The notes: generated by a model not told the origin, from the sequence alone. DNA of 64,000 nucleotides from Deroplatys truncata (GCA_030765065.1 CM060980.1:65332364-65396363), one strand, 5' to 3'. Positions 11,578-23,700 are shown, counted from the stretch's first letter. Translations and numbers: made by a program.

Positions 11578-11866
11578 TCCTCCATGGTGTAGTGGTTACC
11601 ATGCTAGACTCTTGTTCTCGAGGTCGCAGGTTCAAACTCGGCGGAGGGCGATGGATTTTTTTCGGGTGTAAAATCCTTAGCATGGCTTCCTTCGAAAGGG
11701 AAATAAAGCCAGTGGTTCCGCGTCGTAGATTTACGACACGTAAAAGAACCTCAAGCCTGATAAAGAGGCCCCTAAGCAAAATTGCCGATATTTCACGCAC
11801 AATATAGACTGGGACACTAAGAAACACAGTAGTTAAAAAGCGTCCATAAATAAAAAAACTAAATTT
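11578..11866 (+). mobile_element. SINE, tRNA-Val-like head, full length with target-site duplications
   Basis: The head starts TCCTCCATGGTGTAGTGG, which holds the A-box and resembles the tRNA-Val 5' half. The B box GGTTCAAACTCG lies near 11630. The body has the family words cttagcatggcttcctt, cctcaagcctgataaagagg and tatagactgggac, ending gcgtccataaataaa. Both ends are intact and it is bracketed by a 14-16 bp direct repeat, so this is the clearest reference copy in the window. Confidence 0.92.
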
Positions 11867-11870
11867 AATT

Positions 11871-11884
11871 ACCAGAATAAGTAA
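11871..11884 (+). repeat. Target-site duplication, right
   Basis: accagaataagtaa, the partner of the repeat at 11562. Confidence 0.8.
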
Positions 11885-12194
11885 GGCGGTAAATCGATAT
11901 GTGATAATAAACAAAGTTCGTTAATAATTTTATGCAACAACAATTTTAAAGAGAGATACCAGAATCAGCGGATGTGACAATTAAGTTACATAAGTCAAAA
12001 CACTATTATAATTTCATAAACCTTCGCTGCCAGAACCTGAGGCAACAAGGGATCTTATCCATCAACATCCCCAGTAATTAACTATAATTACTAGGCTTCG
12101 GATTTATATCCAGTGAGGATCTCTAAAATATGATTTAAAGGTTTGGAAAATATGTGCTGAAATATGGTGATACGCACAGATGTAGATGTACTCA

Positions 12195-12720
12195 CACTCA
12201 CCTTATCTGTCTTCCTGGAGGCTTAATTTGATTTTCAGAATACAATCATAATTTTTCCAAATGTTCAGGAGTAAATTTATGAAGTAAATATGAGTTAATA
12301 TGTAAAAAAATCTTTCAGCATCCATAAAGGTGATTGAACAGTATTTGTAAGCACTAATAAGCTCTGAAGAAATTTTCTCTGGAACTTCCACACTGTCACT
12401 GTGGAGATATTTACTAACAGAGCATACGTTATTAAAACTGGGATTTTTTTAAAATACACTGCACAGTTTTTCACTCAATGTTTCTTCAAATTTTAAAGAG
12501 GCACACTTAAAATCGCTTTTCGCTTTCTGAAGGATTGATATAGACTAATGAATGGCCAAACCACCTTTTCCGGTTCTTGCAGGTTTTTTAAATGTGTCTT
12601 AATTATATTCAAGTAGTTCTGTATTTTATTTCTGAAAATGTTCTGTGGACGTTGAATTGACAAACCATCACTTCTATTTAGACTGAAAATGCGTTCTTTA
12701 AACACATTGAAATTATATGC
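12195..12720 (-). pseudogene. hAT-like transposase C-terminal remnant
   Basis: The minus strand reads SAYKYCSITFMDAERFF and, after a shift, HKFTPEHLEKL, a stop and LYSENQ. DAERxF followed about 20 residues later by FTPEHLEK is the hATC dimerisation-domain signature of hAT transposases and domesticated relatives. A second open stretch upstream (12493-12705) lies in the same orientation and may be the preceding part, though I see no motif in it. Frameshift and stops make it inactive. The domain call is moderate because it rests on two short blocks. Confidence 0.55.
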
Positions 12721-12729
12721 ATAAAATTA

Positions 12730-14975
12730 CCTATGTACCCTAGTTGGTTTCGGAGTAAAGGTAATTTCCGGAGTTTTTTCCTATAAAAATTTACTCAGAA
12801 AGGGGCTTTTGCAACATTCTTTTTAGTACTAAAAATTAAGGAATCTAGCAAGCATCTCAATATTGTGTGAAATGGACTTTTGTTTTAAAGTCATAGCCAG
12901 AAGAAGACACTCATTACGGGTTACCTCGCTAGTGAGGAGAACTGTATGTTGTATGCACAGAAATGGAAAATAATTATATTATTAATTTATTATTTTTTAA
13001 AACATTTATTACATAGTCGATAAATGTGAATAATATTAATATACGAATCAATAATATATATTAAATTTATACCTTTTATGCTTTAAAAACGTTTGATATA
13101 AGCATGAAGCATGCCAAAACCATGGGTTATGCAGCAGTACTGAAAATATACAGTTACAATTATATTCATCATAAAGTTTTACATGCCGAAGAAGGGTAAC
13201 TTAAAACGTACTCTGAACTTTGTTGTGTATCATATGAAGTATCAACATGCATTTGATGTTTAACATTAAATATTTAAACTTCATCTTTGTTAACTACTCC
13301 AACTAGCGTTATCTATAAAATTACTTCAAACTTGTGAAGCCACATTTTAAAATATTTATTATATGGCAAATTTGCAAGTGTTATACATAGGCCTAAAACA
13401 GAAATTTAAAAAGTGCTATACTTCTTTTAGACCGCTTGTGTACTTTGATTGGAAAGTAGTGTTCTAAATGTGACATCACAAGTACTTCGATGTAGTGAAT
13501 ATTCAAACGCAGTCGCTAGTAATACGCTTGGAAAAGGTTATTATGAACGTAAACACAAATTTACAGCCGATGCACCCCCATGACGAACCAAACTGAATTC
13601 ACTACTCCCATGAAAATAATGTAGCTTTATGATGAAAAGCTATTTGTCGTGCTCTTGTTGCTCTTTACGTCACAGGTTTTACAGTTCACAAATTTACACA
13701 CCGCAGTTTCAATATGTGTAACGCCGTTGTGCTTTTGTTATTGAATTACTCCATGATGCGCTGTTATATTAACTTGTGTACCATTAATGGTCTGTAACAA
13801 CGGGTTTTAACTCGTGTTTAGTCATCAAATGAACCAGAAAGTGCATGGATTATACTAATTATTTAGGTTAATGCAAGCGTGTGACAAGCGTTTTATGGAT
13901 GCGAAATTATTCATTGTCTCATTAATAATTATATTTATTCGGCAACATTTCACCCATTGTAGTCCATGGGATGGCAAAACACCCAGCATCCCCTTATCTC
14001 TTACACACTCTGCTGCACAGACTCTGTTTGGAGTGGGGGAGCCTTTTTTGTATATGGGAGGCTTCCTTCCTGCGAGAGCTGTATATACAGCACGTCTATC
14101 GCATTAACTTGCGTTCTTTTGTAATGCAGCTCGATATCCCTGTATGGCTATGAAAAACTGGAGATTTTGGATCACAAACAACATTTTCAATTCTTGAGCA
14201 TTACGCGTCAATTATTTTCTCGTCGTTTGTTAATATACCATTTGGCCGAATCGGCTGGAAGGCAAAGACTTTTCTATGTTGAAGTAGCAATATCAATGAC
14301 ACTGCTACATTATGAAAGTATTTCGAAATCTGAAGAAAACTAAATCGGCGGAAATAAATGATTAAATGCACTTTTCTATCACGTAAACTTGTGAAATTTA
14401 ATATCCAAAACCATTAATAAGCTATTAGTTTTAACTTGCTGGTTTACCCGACGCTGCAGTGGTAGCCTTTTAAATTCGAATGACGATATAAATAATATCG
14501 CAAAACTATTGTATATATGGCCTGGTTAAATAAGAGGTGAGGATAAGTAAGATTACCTTAGAACTGTGTTTTATAGGAGATGTTGATAGTTCCAAGGCCC
14601 GTGACCCACCCACACTTAAGGATCCTTTCTTTTATAGTAAAATTCTTGGTTAACCACAACAAAGTTTCCCATTTTGTAGTGCGCATGTTCGTAGGGAATT
14701 GTCAACCTATCGTAGTTACGCAAATCCGCTAGGTTAGCGATGTTTTGATTTCTTTGTTCTTCTTATTGTTCGTTTCCCACTCACAAAACGTAAATTCTAA
14801 AGCAGTGTATTATTGATACATCAAAGAAAATTGCGTGCGGAGTTAAGGAACTCATTAAGGAATGCATTCTTGCTCGCTCGCATGCACTGATTGCTAATTA
14901 ATCTAAGTTTATATAAAATATTAAGCCTAAGCTAAACTCCCGTGATTCACTAGTTGCTAATTAACCTAACACTGG
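12730..14975. other. Unannotated stretch
   Basis: Mostly AT-rich. A GC-richer patch at 13960-14110 has tatatacagc inside it but no supporting initiator or coding frame. Nothing is confidently identified. Confidence 0.4.
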
Positions 14976-14981
14976 TTGCTC

Positions 14982-15000
14982 ACTCTCTCTCTCTCTCTCT
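14982..15000. repeat. (CT)n short microsatellite
   Basis: Nine or ten CT dinucleotides just before the next SINE. Confidence 0.85.
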
Positions 15001-15015
15001 AAGCTCCTGTGAAAT

Positions 15016-15312
15016 TAAATTAAATTGAGTTTTATTTATGGACACTCTTTAACTACTGCGGTCCTTAGCGTCCCCTTCTATATTGGGCGTGAAAGACCGG
15101 TAATTTTGCTCAGAGGCTTCTTTATCAGGCTTGAAGTTCTTTAACGTGCCGCAAGTCTACGCCACGGGACCACCGGATTTACTTCCCTTCCGAAGGAAGC
15201 CATGCTAAGGATTTTTACGCCCGAAAAAACTCCATCGCCCTCCGCCAGGTTTAAACCCGCCACCTCGGGAACTAGAGGCTAACATGGTAACCACTACACC
15301 ACAGAGGACGAC
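15016..15312 (-). mobile_element. SINE, tRNA-Val-like head, full length
   Basis: Minus-strand copy of the 11.58-kb family with head (tgtagtggttaccatg on the minus strand), linker, body and tail gtccataaataaaactc. It is flanked by ctcctgtgaa (15004) and ctcccgtgaa (15315), a good 10-bp target-site duplication with one mismatch. Confidence 0.9.
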
Positions 15313-15381
15313 ACCTCCCGTGAATCAGAAACCTAAGCTTATATAAATAGTGAATCATAAATATCGTTAAGGATTCTCGCT

Positions 15382-15560
15382 CAGCATGGCTTCCTTCGGT
15401 AGGGAAGTAAAGCCGGTCGTCCCGTGTTGTAGATTTATGGCACACAAATGAACCTCAAGCCTGATCAAGAGACCTCTGAACAAAATTTCTGGTCTTTCAC
15501 ACCCAATATAGAATGGGACGTTAAGAGCCATAGCGATTAAAACTCCATAATTAAAACTCG
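15382..15560 (+). mobile_element. SINE, tRNA-Val-like family, 5'-truncated
   Basis: This copy starts inside the body at agcatggcttccttcgg and runs to tccataattaaaact. Head and promoter are missing, as expected when target-primed reverse transcription stops early. It faces the 15.0-kb copy about 70 bp away, giving an inverted pair. Confidence 0.85.
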
Positions 15561-17505
15561 CGTTCTTTGGTATAACCACTGGTTACTAATTAAACTAAGT
15601 GAGGAGCAGTAATATTAAGGCCGCTACTGCGAATAAAGAGGTGCAAGGAATAATGGTTATTCGTGAAAGGATGGCGCTGTTTGTTAGCCATATGTTGGCA
15701 GCTCTGAAGACAAGATGAAGTAAACTCAGCAAGATGTAGGAAGTAGCACCTGTCGGGAAACTCCGCAAGTACTATCGGGGCCATAGATTATTGGCGGAGG
15801 TGGCAATAGTTTATTGTTAATTTCATTTACCCAACTCCTCTCGTTCTTTATAAAACTACAAGGCACTTACACAAAGAGTTGATTAAAACTCTCAGGACAC
15901 CATAAAAAACTAAATAAAATACCGAGAAAACACTATGTAAAAACTCTATTGAAAACTCTGTCATTGTTTTTAATAATGATTTCTCGTAAGTGTAATTGAG
16001 TGTCTTCCACGTTGTCACATTTGGCCTACCTATTTATTGAGAAAATAATAGCAGTTTAAGCAACGTCAATATCACTTGTTTATTCTCACTTACAAACGTA
16101 CATAAACCTACCAAGAAAACACAAGGAAAACAAAACGAAAGGAAGGCCAAATTAACATTCAAATGAAAAGAAGAATGAGAAACTACAAATTACAATAGGT
16201 GAATAGCCGAACACGGGAGTATGATCGCAGAGTGAATGGATATGAACTTTGATTTTATTTATTACTCTTCTGTTAACAATGTTTGAGCTCTATAAGAGAC
16301 TCTTGTAGTTAATGCGGCTATGTTGAATGCATTTGTGTTATTTTATATAAAAACACAAAAATAATCATATCAAGACAAAGAAGAATAAGGAGAGTAGTAT
16401 TTTGTGAAGTTTGATGCTGTGCTGTTATCACAGTCTAATACAATAATGTTGGATATTTTTAATTTCTCAACTAAGGATTGTAGCGCCTTTACATTTAAGC
16501 AAGCATAGCCACAATGGCATAGCTGTAGTAATTATTTATTTGACTATGTTAGTGTTCCATGATCAATGTTAGAGAGATCAACGAATAATATGTGAACATG
16601 CTGTTTCTTTGTTATTTTTAAGGCCGTGAAAGCTTCGTCCTATTGCGATTATTGTTGAGGAAAATATAAATGGTCTTGCGAGCTTTTGCAGACATTGCAT
16701 AAAATTAAATAACTTATCATATGAAATGGGGTGTAATTTCTAATTTTTTACGCTAAACAGTTATTTTCGCCTAGTGTCAGAGGTTACCAGTGCTAAGTTT
16801 GGTCGAAATCGGTGCGGTATAAAAGCCTATAAGGAACATGCATACCCGTGAACACATACACTGAATTTTATATATTATGATTACAAAACGGATTCCACCG
16901 ATTATATTCATGAAATATTTGCAGGATAAAATGGTATGCGTTAGGATTGTATAAACCAGTAAGCCAAGAAAATAACTTCTCCTATCAAAGATACAACAAA
17001 AGCTTTATTCATTTATCTTTTTAATATATAAAGTGTGAACGGCAAATCCTTTCACAAAATTTAGGAGTTATATCAGCACATTTGTACTAACAGCCACAAA
17101 AAGTAGATATAACTAATTAAAAAGTGCAGGATAACACTACGAAAAGAAAATATGCTTCACCTACGTGAATACCCTGTAGTGTGTTAATTAAGTAGTGGGT
17201 TAATACGGAATGCTGAGCAAATATAAAACTGCTGCAAGTGTGCATATGCTGTAGGTAAAATAGAGCTTGTGTAGAACATTGACAAGCGCCTGCCGGCTTT
17301 CTGTAGGCTTTCTGCTTAACTGATGTGCAGGAGAAGTTGCCTAAGAACTAAGGCTATTTCGGCATTAGATTCCTAGACGCAAACCCGTTGTGCCACATTG
17401 GAAATAGCTGCAAACCTCAATTAGTATTATTTTATCGCGATATAAAGCTCAGAAATAGTGTCGGATGCCTCGCGCTTCAAATCCCTGTAGCGACAGAGGC
17501 ATATT
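15561..17505. other. Unannotated AT-rich stretch
   Basis: No recognised gene or repeat. The 15590-15784 interval is somewhat GC-richer and open on the minus strand for 64 codons but has no motif. Confidence 0.4.
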
Positions 17506-17956
17506 ACTTTCTCTACTACATATAGCAAGGAGGGGAAGTATTGCATTCTACCCAAAAATTCGATATCGAGATTTCACCGGAAATACATGTTTTGAGGCCC
17601 CTGAATAAAAAGTCATTTTTAGAAAAATGTCCGTCTGTGTATCTGTGTGGATGTGTGTCTGTGAACAGCATAACTAAAAAAAGAAAATTCGGATAAATAC
17701 CAAACTTGGTACATAGGTTCAGTATCTTTCAAAGTTGCGACATAAAGATTTTCAAGAAAATCGTCCCATCCCAGACTACCCTTTGCGTGGGACATTTTTT
17801 AAAATTTGGATTTTCTCAAAAATGGCTAACGATTTTGATTAAAATATAATATGTTTAAGATATTTTCATGGAAAATGAAATGTATATCTTTAATTTTCTG
17901 AGAATGTCCCCAAAAGTCGTCTTCATACGGATTGAATTTTGTATAACTGGTAAACC

Positions 17957-18018
<62 letters not shown>

Positions 18019-18292
18019 TTCACTACACAAAATATGTAGATCTGGCTAAAGCATACAATTTAGGTCATATGCATGTTTATTGTCGAGTGAACCATTTCCG
18101 AGATATTCCTTGTTATTTGTTTGAATTTTCCAATACTTGTACTTTTTCTCAAATGGGAATTCGTCATTCTTTTTTTTCTTTTCTTTTTTTATATCTTGAA
18201 CATGCAAAGAGAACGGAATGCTCCACATATTATGGAGGTCTTAAATTATTTGGCTGTCGCTCAAAGTCTATTATATTCCTCTTTTACCTATA
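17506..18292 (+). mobile_element. R905 repeat, first segment of an interrupted copy
   Basis: It opens with ACTTTCTCTAC at 17506 and follows the family in order: ggggaagtattgcattc, attcgatatcgagatttcac, the GT block, aactaaaaaaagaaaattcg, ataccaaacttggtacatag, and gattttgattaaaatataat. It breaks at about 18292 in the 3' quarter where a second, inverted copy has inserted, and resumes at 19227. The family encodes no protein. Confidence 0.9.
17960..18014. repeat. (GA)n microsatellite inside R905
   Basis: About 27 GA dinucleotides replace the family's usual gtaagagatagac word, so the microsatellite grew from a purine-rich seed inside the element. Confidence 0.95.
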
Positions 18293-19226
18293 AAAAAATC
18301 TGATGTGTTACAGTCACAAGACTTTCTTTACTCTTGTACAAACTATTTTTACAAACGCTTATTCTCCATCTACTTCATGTTAATCGAAATAAAATTTGCA
18401 GACTCTATCTTATTGCTAATTTTCTTCTAGGTGTAAGGGGAATATATATTTGCAAGGGCAATATAGAAATATAGTAGCCTTTAAGCATAGACATATCTCT
18501 TAATAGCTGGTTGCTAGGTGCAGCACCATTCCCTTTGCCGCAGATTAATACTCTTTGCATATCAAAGACAAAAAAATGAATAACGAATTCCCATTTGAGA
18601 AAAAGTATAAGTATTGGAAAATTTGAGCGAATAACAAACAATATCTCGAAATGGTTCACTCAAAAAAAAAAATATATGACATAAGTTGTGTATTTTAGCG
18701 CGATCTACATTTTTTGTGTAGTAAAATTTTGTCTATCTCTTATGGTTTACCAGTTATGCAAAAGTCGTCTACAATGAAGAATACTTTTGGAAACATTCCC
18801 AAAAAATTCAAGATATACATTTTATTTGCCATAAAAATGTCTTAAACATATGATATTTTAATCAAAATCGTTAGAGCCGTTTTTGAGAAAATAAACATTT
18901 TCGAAAAATGTTCCATGTAAAGGGTAATCTAGGGTGGGGGGATTTTCTTGAAAACCTTCGTGTCGCATCTTGGGAAGATACTGAACCTAAATACCAAGTT
19001 TGGTGTTTATCCAACTGTTCGTTTCTGAGTTATGCTGCTCATAGACACACACACACACATACACACACACAGACAAACAAAACACACACGTACATGTTTC
19101 CAAAAATGCTTTTTTTTGCATTCAGAAGGCCTCAAAACATGTATTTCTGGTGAAATCTCGGTATCGAATTTTTGAGTGGAATGCAATACTTCCCCTACTT
19201 ACTATACGTAGTAGAGAAAGTAAAAA
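18293..19226 (-). mobile_element. R905 repeat, complete copy nested in another
   Basis: On the minus strand the copy runs from actttctctactacgtat (near 19221) down to the tail at 18293 (aatctgatgtgttac on the plus strand). The order of internal words is the reverse of the host copy. Both edges carry taaaaa, a possible 6-bp target duplication in an A-rich site of the host element. Its GT block is written as an AC run at 19046-19074. Confidence 0.88.
19046..19074. repeat. (AC)n short microsatellite inside R905
   Basis: AC-rich run interrupted by at and ag, in the element's internal GT-rich block (opposite strand). Confidence 0.8.
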
Positions 19227-19353
19227 TAGCAATACGATAGTTTCTGCAAATTGTTATATTGATTAATATAAAGTAGGTGGAGAATAAGTATTTGTAAAAA
19301 TAATTTGTATAAGAGTAGAGAAAGTCATGTGAGTGTAACACGTCAGATTTTTT
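19227..19353 (+). mobile_element. R905 repeat, 3' segment of the interrupted copy
   Basis: It resumes with agcaatacgatag, continues gtaggtggagaataagtatt and ends gtagagaaagtcatgtgag followed by acgtcagatttttt. It supplies exactly the part missing from the segment that stops at 18292. Confidence 0.85.
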
Positions 19354-19899
19354 CCATGCTTTGTCCTACACGTATGACCCTAGGTTCATTAGCTTGCTAT
19401 TAAAAAGAATACCTGGTAGCTGCGTATTCTATGAGCGTTAGAAATGGACGGCTGCTGTGCTGGGCCCATGCGAGGTGCAGCTTTTTGGATGTCTTATTAT
19501 CGCATGCTTAAATTCCGTGTGACTGGAGAACGTGATGCAATGGTCGCACAGTAGGCTTTTGTTCTTCAGAGCTATTCATGAAGGTCGATTTTGTAGTTAT
19601 TCCGTATTAACTACTAAATTCTAAAGTGCTACGATTCTAAATTAACTCGGCTATAGATTTGCGTCTTACCTCTTCATTTCGAGGCGAAAGCTAACCTTGT
19701 TTATCGCTTCATGAAGTATTTCGTGCTTTCCTCTCTTGTTTAGACAAAACAGTTATGAAGTTAACATCATTCTTTCTGTGTAATTAGCACTACTTTTAAT
19801 GGAAAAACTTATATTCTGTACTGTAAGCTCCTCTTACCCAAGGGGATCATTACTAAAATAATCGTGAAAGGTTCACAATTACGAGCGGAAAATAGTAGG
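19354..19899. other. Unannotated stretch
   Basis: Mixed composition, no recognised feature. Confidence 0.4.
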
Positions 19900-20140
19900 A
19901 AGCGAGTTCAGCTAAATAGTGTGGGGTAGCGTGTCAGTCTCACATTCAAAATCTCCCGAGTTTGAATCTCGCTTAGAGCAATTACTAGATAAGTTTTTTC
20001 CGTGTTTTTCCTTATCCTGAGAAGACGAATATCGGATAAGTCTAAGCTTTAGGGACCCTGGTTCCATTTCAACATCATTTCAACCATTTCATTCATTAAC
20101 CGTCGGATATGGCATACCCGGTTAAAGAGCATTAATTTCA
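19900..20140 (+). mobile_element. tRNA-headed SINE
   Basis: The head contains gtggggtagcgtgtcagtct and the B-box region cccgagtttgaatctcgc. A body with ttttttccgtgtttttcctt and atcctgagaagac follows, and it ends near cccggttaaagagc. A diverged relative starts 150 bp downstream. It is likely non-coding and pol III-derived; the boundaries are approximate. Confidence 0.55.
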
Positions 20141-20289
20141 AACAAAAAACTAGAAAACGCTAGTATATTATTACAGTAACAAAATCGGTTTATAGTTTGA
20201 ACCCTAGATCTTTATTTAAACGCCCCAACTGATTTCGCAGTTATTTTATTTACTAAACTTGATTCACGTTCTCATGTAAACCAATAACC

Positions 20290-20480
20290 TCCACCGTGCA
20301 TCTGCTTTCCAATATAGCATACCAGAGTTCAAATCTCGTTTGGTGCGAGTTGCTTACATAAACGTTTTACCGAGTTTATTTCTTATCCTCATTAAACCAA
20401 TGTTATCTAACTCTCAGCACTGGAACCAGATATTATTTGAGCAATATTCCATTAATTTCATTCCCGTCTCTAAAAACCTG
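20290..20480 (+). mobile_element. Diverged tRNA-headed SINE
   Basis: The B-box region agagttcaaatctcg is followed by taccgagtttatttcttatc, which parallels ttccgtgtttttccttatc in the copy at 19.9 kb. The A-box part is weak. Same orientation as its neighbour. Confidence 0.45.
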
Positions 20481-22719
20481 AATTGTTAAAATGGACCTTA
20501 GACACTCCCGCATATGGCAACATAATGCATTTTGGTTATGATTGATAAGTTAAATGGAGCTAAAGAAAGGCGATAGGGTATTTCAAGCTGAATAGTGGTT
20601 TAGAAAATAACACGAAATACGTTAAAAGGTCACTCCCAGCACCAGTTACCTGTTTCATTAAAAGAAAACCTACTGGTTTAAGACATGCATCGATACTCAT
20701 CCTGGACAGAAAGACAACAAAGAAATCTGCATACGGAGGGCATTTGCCACTCGGCACAACTCCCGTTTCCCGCAATGAATAAAACATACCCCCATACTAG
20801 TGACAACGAAGAGTAGCTAAATATATAAATTAGCTAACCAAAAGGCATAGTCTTTGCTAAGCAGAACTTACCAATTATGGCATACATGCACAATATTAGT
20901 TTGTATTATTCATCCTTGAATATTCCTGTACTGCAATGTCACTCTTAAATATATAAATCAATCATTCCAGCATTCTCAAAGTAATAACTCCTCTAAGCAT
21001 TTCTGTACCTAACAGATCGAGTTCAGGTATCTTAAACAGTGAAAGTATAGCCTCTTGTATCCTTTACACTTAGAAAATATCACAATCGAAGGTTTATTAT
21101 TGAAAAACTAAATTACAAGGAAGGATGTATTAAAATATTGCTTCCTTTAACATATTTTTTCAAAATTTTACATATGTGGCAAAATAATTAGTAAATTGCC
21201 ACACGTAACAACTATTCTTATCGGCTCATCGTGTATCATCTTGCTACACCGCAGAAAAACATCTTTAAATTATTATTCATGCAGACTGTGTGCAGTGTGT
21301 CGCGTATTGATGTGGATACTGAAGAAATTATTTCCAAGGTTACCAGAAAAAAAAACATGTGAAAGTACACACATGTTTGGTAGGAACTTTTTTATCCTAT
21401 CATACTCTGATAATGTGATATGGGCGGTGTTGGATTATTTCATCTCGTTACCATCAAAAGTTTAAATTTTACAAACTCCAGATAATTGCAGTTAGCTTTA
21501 CAGTGACTTCAGAAGTTACAAATTCTTTCATACATCATGTTATTTGAGTTTCAATACTGCATTTTTCACCAGATAAACTGAAACTTGTGGGTAACAATCA
21601 GATTTAAGCTTCAGGAATAGCGTTGGATAAACATATATTCCTATATTCCAGTTGTTTTGCTTATTATTCCTTATGGCTATGCAATGAATTGGAATCAGGC
21701 AAAAAGCGCCTGTGCCCTGGGTAATATTTTAGAATGTTGGCTCATGTCAAACACACATGGCTTGTATCAGTTACGTTTTATGCTCTAATTAGTCATACAG
21801 TTATTTAAATACTTTTAATTGCACGAGAAATAGATGCATAATAAGAGTTGAAAGAAAGAGTGTTCGGTCAATCGCCCAAAGATCCGAAGATCTGAATCAC
21901 GCTCCGCGATCGAAGTAGTGTAATGCGTGACAGGTGATTCACCTGTGTACATACTCAATGAGCAAAAGGTTTGAAAAGCTTGGACGACTTCCCCCAATCG
22001 CGCGTCAAACTCGTCCCTGGAGCAGTGCACATGAAGCCATAGCAGCCAGCAGCAGCGTGTCTTTGAAGTATCGATTGCTGAATCCGCCTCTACTGGCATG
22101 CAGATGAAGTTGCTAAGATCCTCGCACGAGTTCCACAACTTGTAGTGTTTAAAGAAGCAGTAAATCTCGGGCAAGTAATATTGTCCGTGGTCCATGCTGC
22201 TGAGTAAGGGATAAGAAGATAATAACCATGATAAAAGCGAGGAATTGGAGAAGGCGAAGTCAACAGAGTTACAGGCAATAAATAGAATCCGAAATCGCTG
22301 CGTAAGCCAAAGCCTGACATAGTTTCTCTAAAGCTTCTGGAAAACCCTTTCTCCCAGATTTAGGTTCTCGAAACTATTCCCTTACTTAAGGCTGCAAGTG
22401 GAGCGTTCGTATTCCCGTTTACTCTAATAAACTATAACATTTAAAAGGGACAGCATACCTGAACTTCTTGTGGATATTTAAGTCCTTTATACCATCTCAT
22501 TTTATTCACAGAAGAATAAGTGATGATTAATGAGATCTCAAATAACCCAATAGTTGTAAATGGTTTATCTTTTCAATATAACAAAAAAGAAACACAGGAA
22601 AAACGATATCCAAGCACTATATTCCGAAAGGAGAACCTCTGGAGTTCTAGAGAGTTCTTTTTTGTTCCTAGTTGAATATTATATTAAAATCTCCCTCCTT
22701 TATTTCAAAAAACTTTATT
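20481..22719. other. Unannotated stretch
   Basis: No gene recognised. 21,815-22,320 is GC-richer and open on the minus strand for up to 126 codons in overlapping frames, but the peptide has no motif I know and no splice or promoter context, so I do not call it a gene. Confidence 0.4.
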
Positions 22720-23222
22720 ACTTTTTCTACTGCTTACCTATAATAAGTAGAGGAAGTATCGCATTCCACCAAAAAATTCGATACTGAGATTAAGCTATCT
22801 TAATAAAAAAAAATTAGGAAAATGTCTATGGGTGCGTGTGCATGTGTTTACTTGTGAACAACATAACTCAGAATGAGAAGTCGGTTAAATACCAAACTTG
22901 GTATTTAAATTCAGCATCTTCTAAGGATACGGTACGAAAGGTTTCAAGAAAATCCCCCCATTCCAAGCCACCCTTTAAATAGAAATGTTTTTCATTAGTT
23001 TTTATTTTCTCTCTAATAGTTTTGATTAAAATATAATGTGCTTAAGATATTCTCGTGAAAATAGAATGTATGTCCTGATTTTTTTTTTTTTGGAAACGGC
23101 CTGTGAAGTCCTCTTCATAATGACCTTTGTGTAATAGGTAAACTGTAAAAGACAACATGTTACTACACAAAAAATTGTGTATCTGTTAAAACTCACAATT
23201 TATGTCAAATCGTTTGTTTTTG
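22720..23222 (+). mobile_element. R905 repeat, segment upstream of a mitochondrial insert
   Basis: It starts actttttctac at 22720, then gaagtatcgcattccacc, the GT block, gtatttaaattcagcatctt, and gttttgattaaaatataatg. It ends after tttatgtcaaatcg in the 3' half, where unrelated 16S-like DNA begins. Confidence 0.85.
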
Positions 23223-23376
23223 TTAACCCCCTTAATAACATTTGTATATTTACTTAAAATCTAAATTCAATTACAATTAATACAAAATGAATTAACCTCA
23301 TCCAAACATTCATACCAGCCTTCAATTATGATTATGCTACCTTTGCACAGTCAGAATACTGCGGTCCTTCAAAACC
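23223..23376 (+). pseudogene. NUMT: mitochondrial 16S rRNA fragment
   Basis: About 150 bp reads in the orientation usually used for insect 16S barcodes. It contains cattcataccagccttcaat, then gattatgctacctttgcaca and gtcagaatactgcgg, the strongly conserved block of the large-subunit rRNA gene. About 9 bases expected between these blocks are missing. The preceding AT-rich 90 bp fits the variable part of insect 16S. It sits inside an R905 copy, so it is a nuclear insertion. Identification is from memory of conserved 16S sequence, not a search. Confidence 0.8.
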
Positions 23377-23700
23377 CTTTCCGAGATTCATTTTCCTTGT
23401 TATTGATTTGCGTTTTCAAATACTTATACTTTTCTCTACTGGTAAGTCGCTATTCATTTTTTCTTGTGATCATGTAAAGAGCATGGAATTTCAAAGGCAC
23501 CACAAAGCGACACCCTCTTTAAAAATCTTACTATCGCTTTATCTACTGTATCTACAACGAAGTGTGTGTGTGTGTGTGTGTGTGTGAATTGGAAGTTTAT
23601 CTGGATTAACAAGAGTATATAGAATAACAAGCTTTTGTAAGGATAGTTTCTATTAGAGTGATTAGAGAAAATCATGTGAATGCAGTACATAAGATGTTTT
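23377..23700 (+). mobile_element. R905 repeat, segment downstream of the mitochondrial insert
   Basis: The family resumes at tttccgagattcattttcct and runs to the terminus gattagagaaaatcatgtg and cagtacataagatg. About 12 bases of the family's usual sequence are missing at the junction. Confidence 0.83.
23562..23586. repeat. (GT)n microsatellite inside R905
   Basis: Twelve GT dinucleotides in the 3' part of the element, away from the internal GT block, so it is an independent expansion. Confidence 0.9.

Noticed and set aside
11019-11914. Open frames of 104-150 codons on both strands
   Set aside because: They overlap SINE and GC-rich sequence, lack motifs and mirror each other, as expected from low stop density.
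17826-18303. Serine-leucine-rich frame and adjoining frames as genes
   Set aside because: They arise from (GA)n and R905 sequence and are not preserved between copies.
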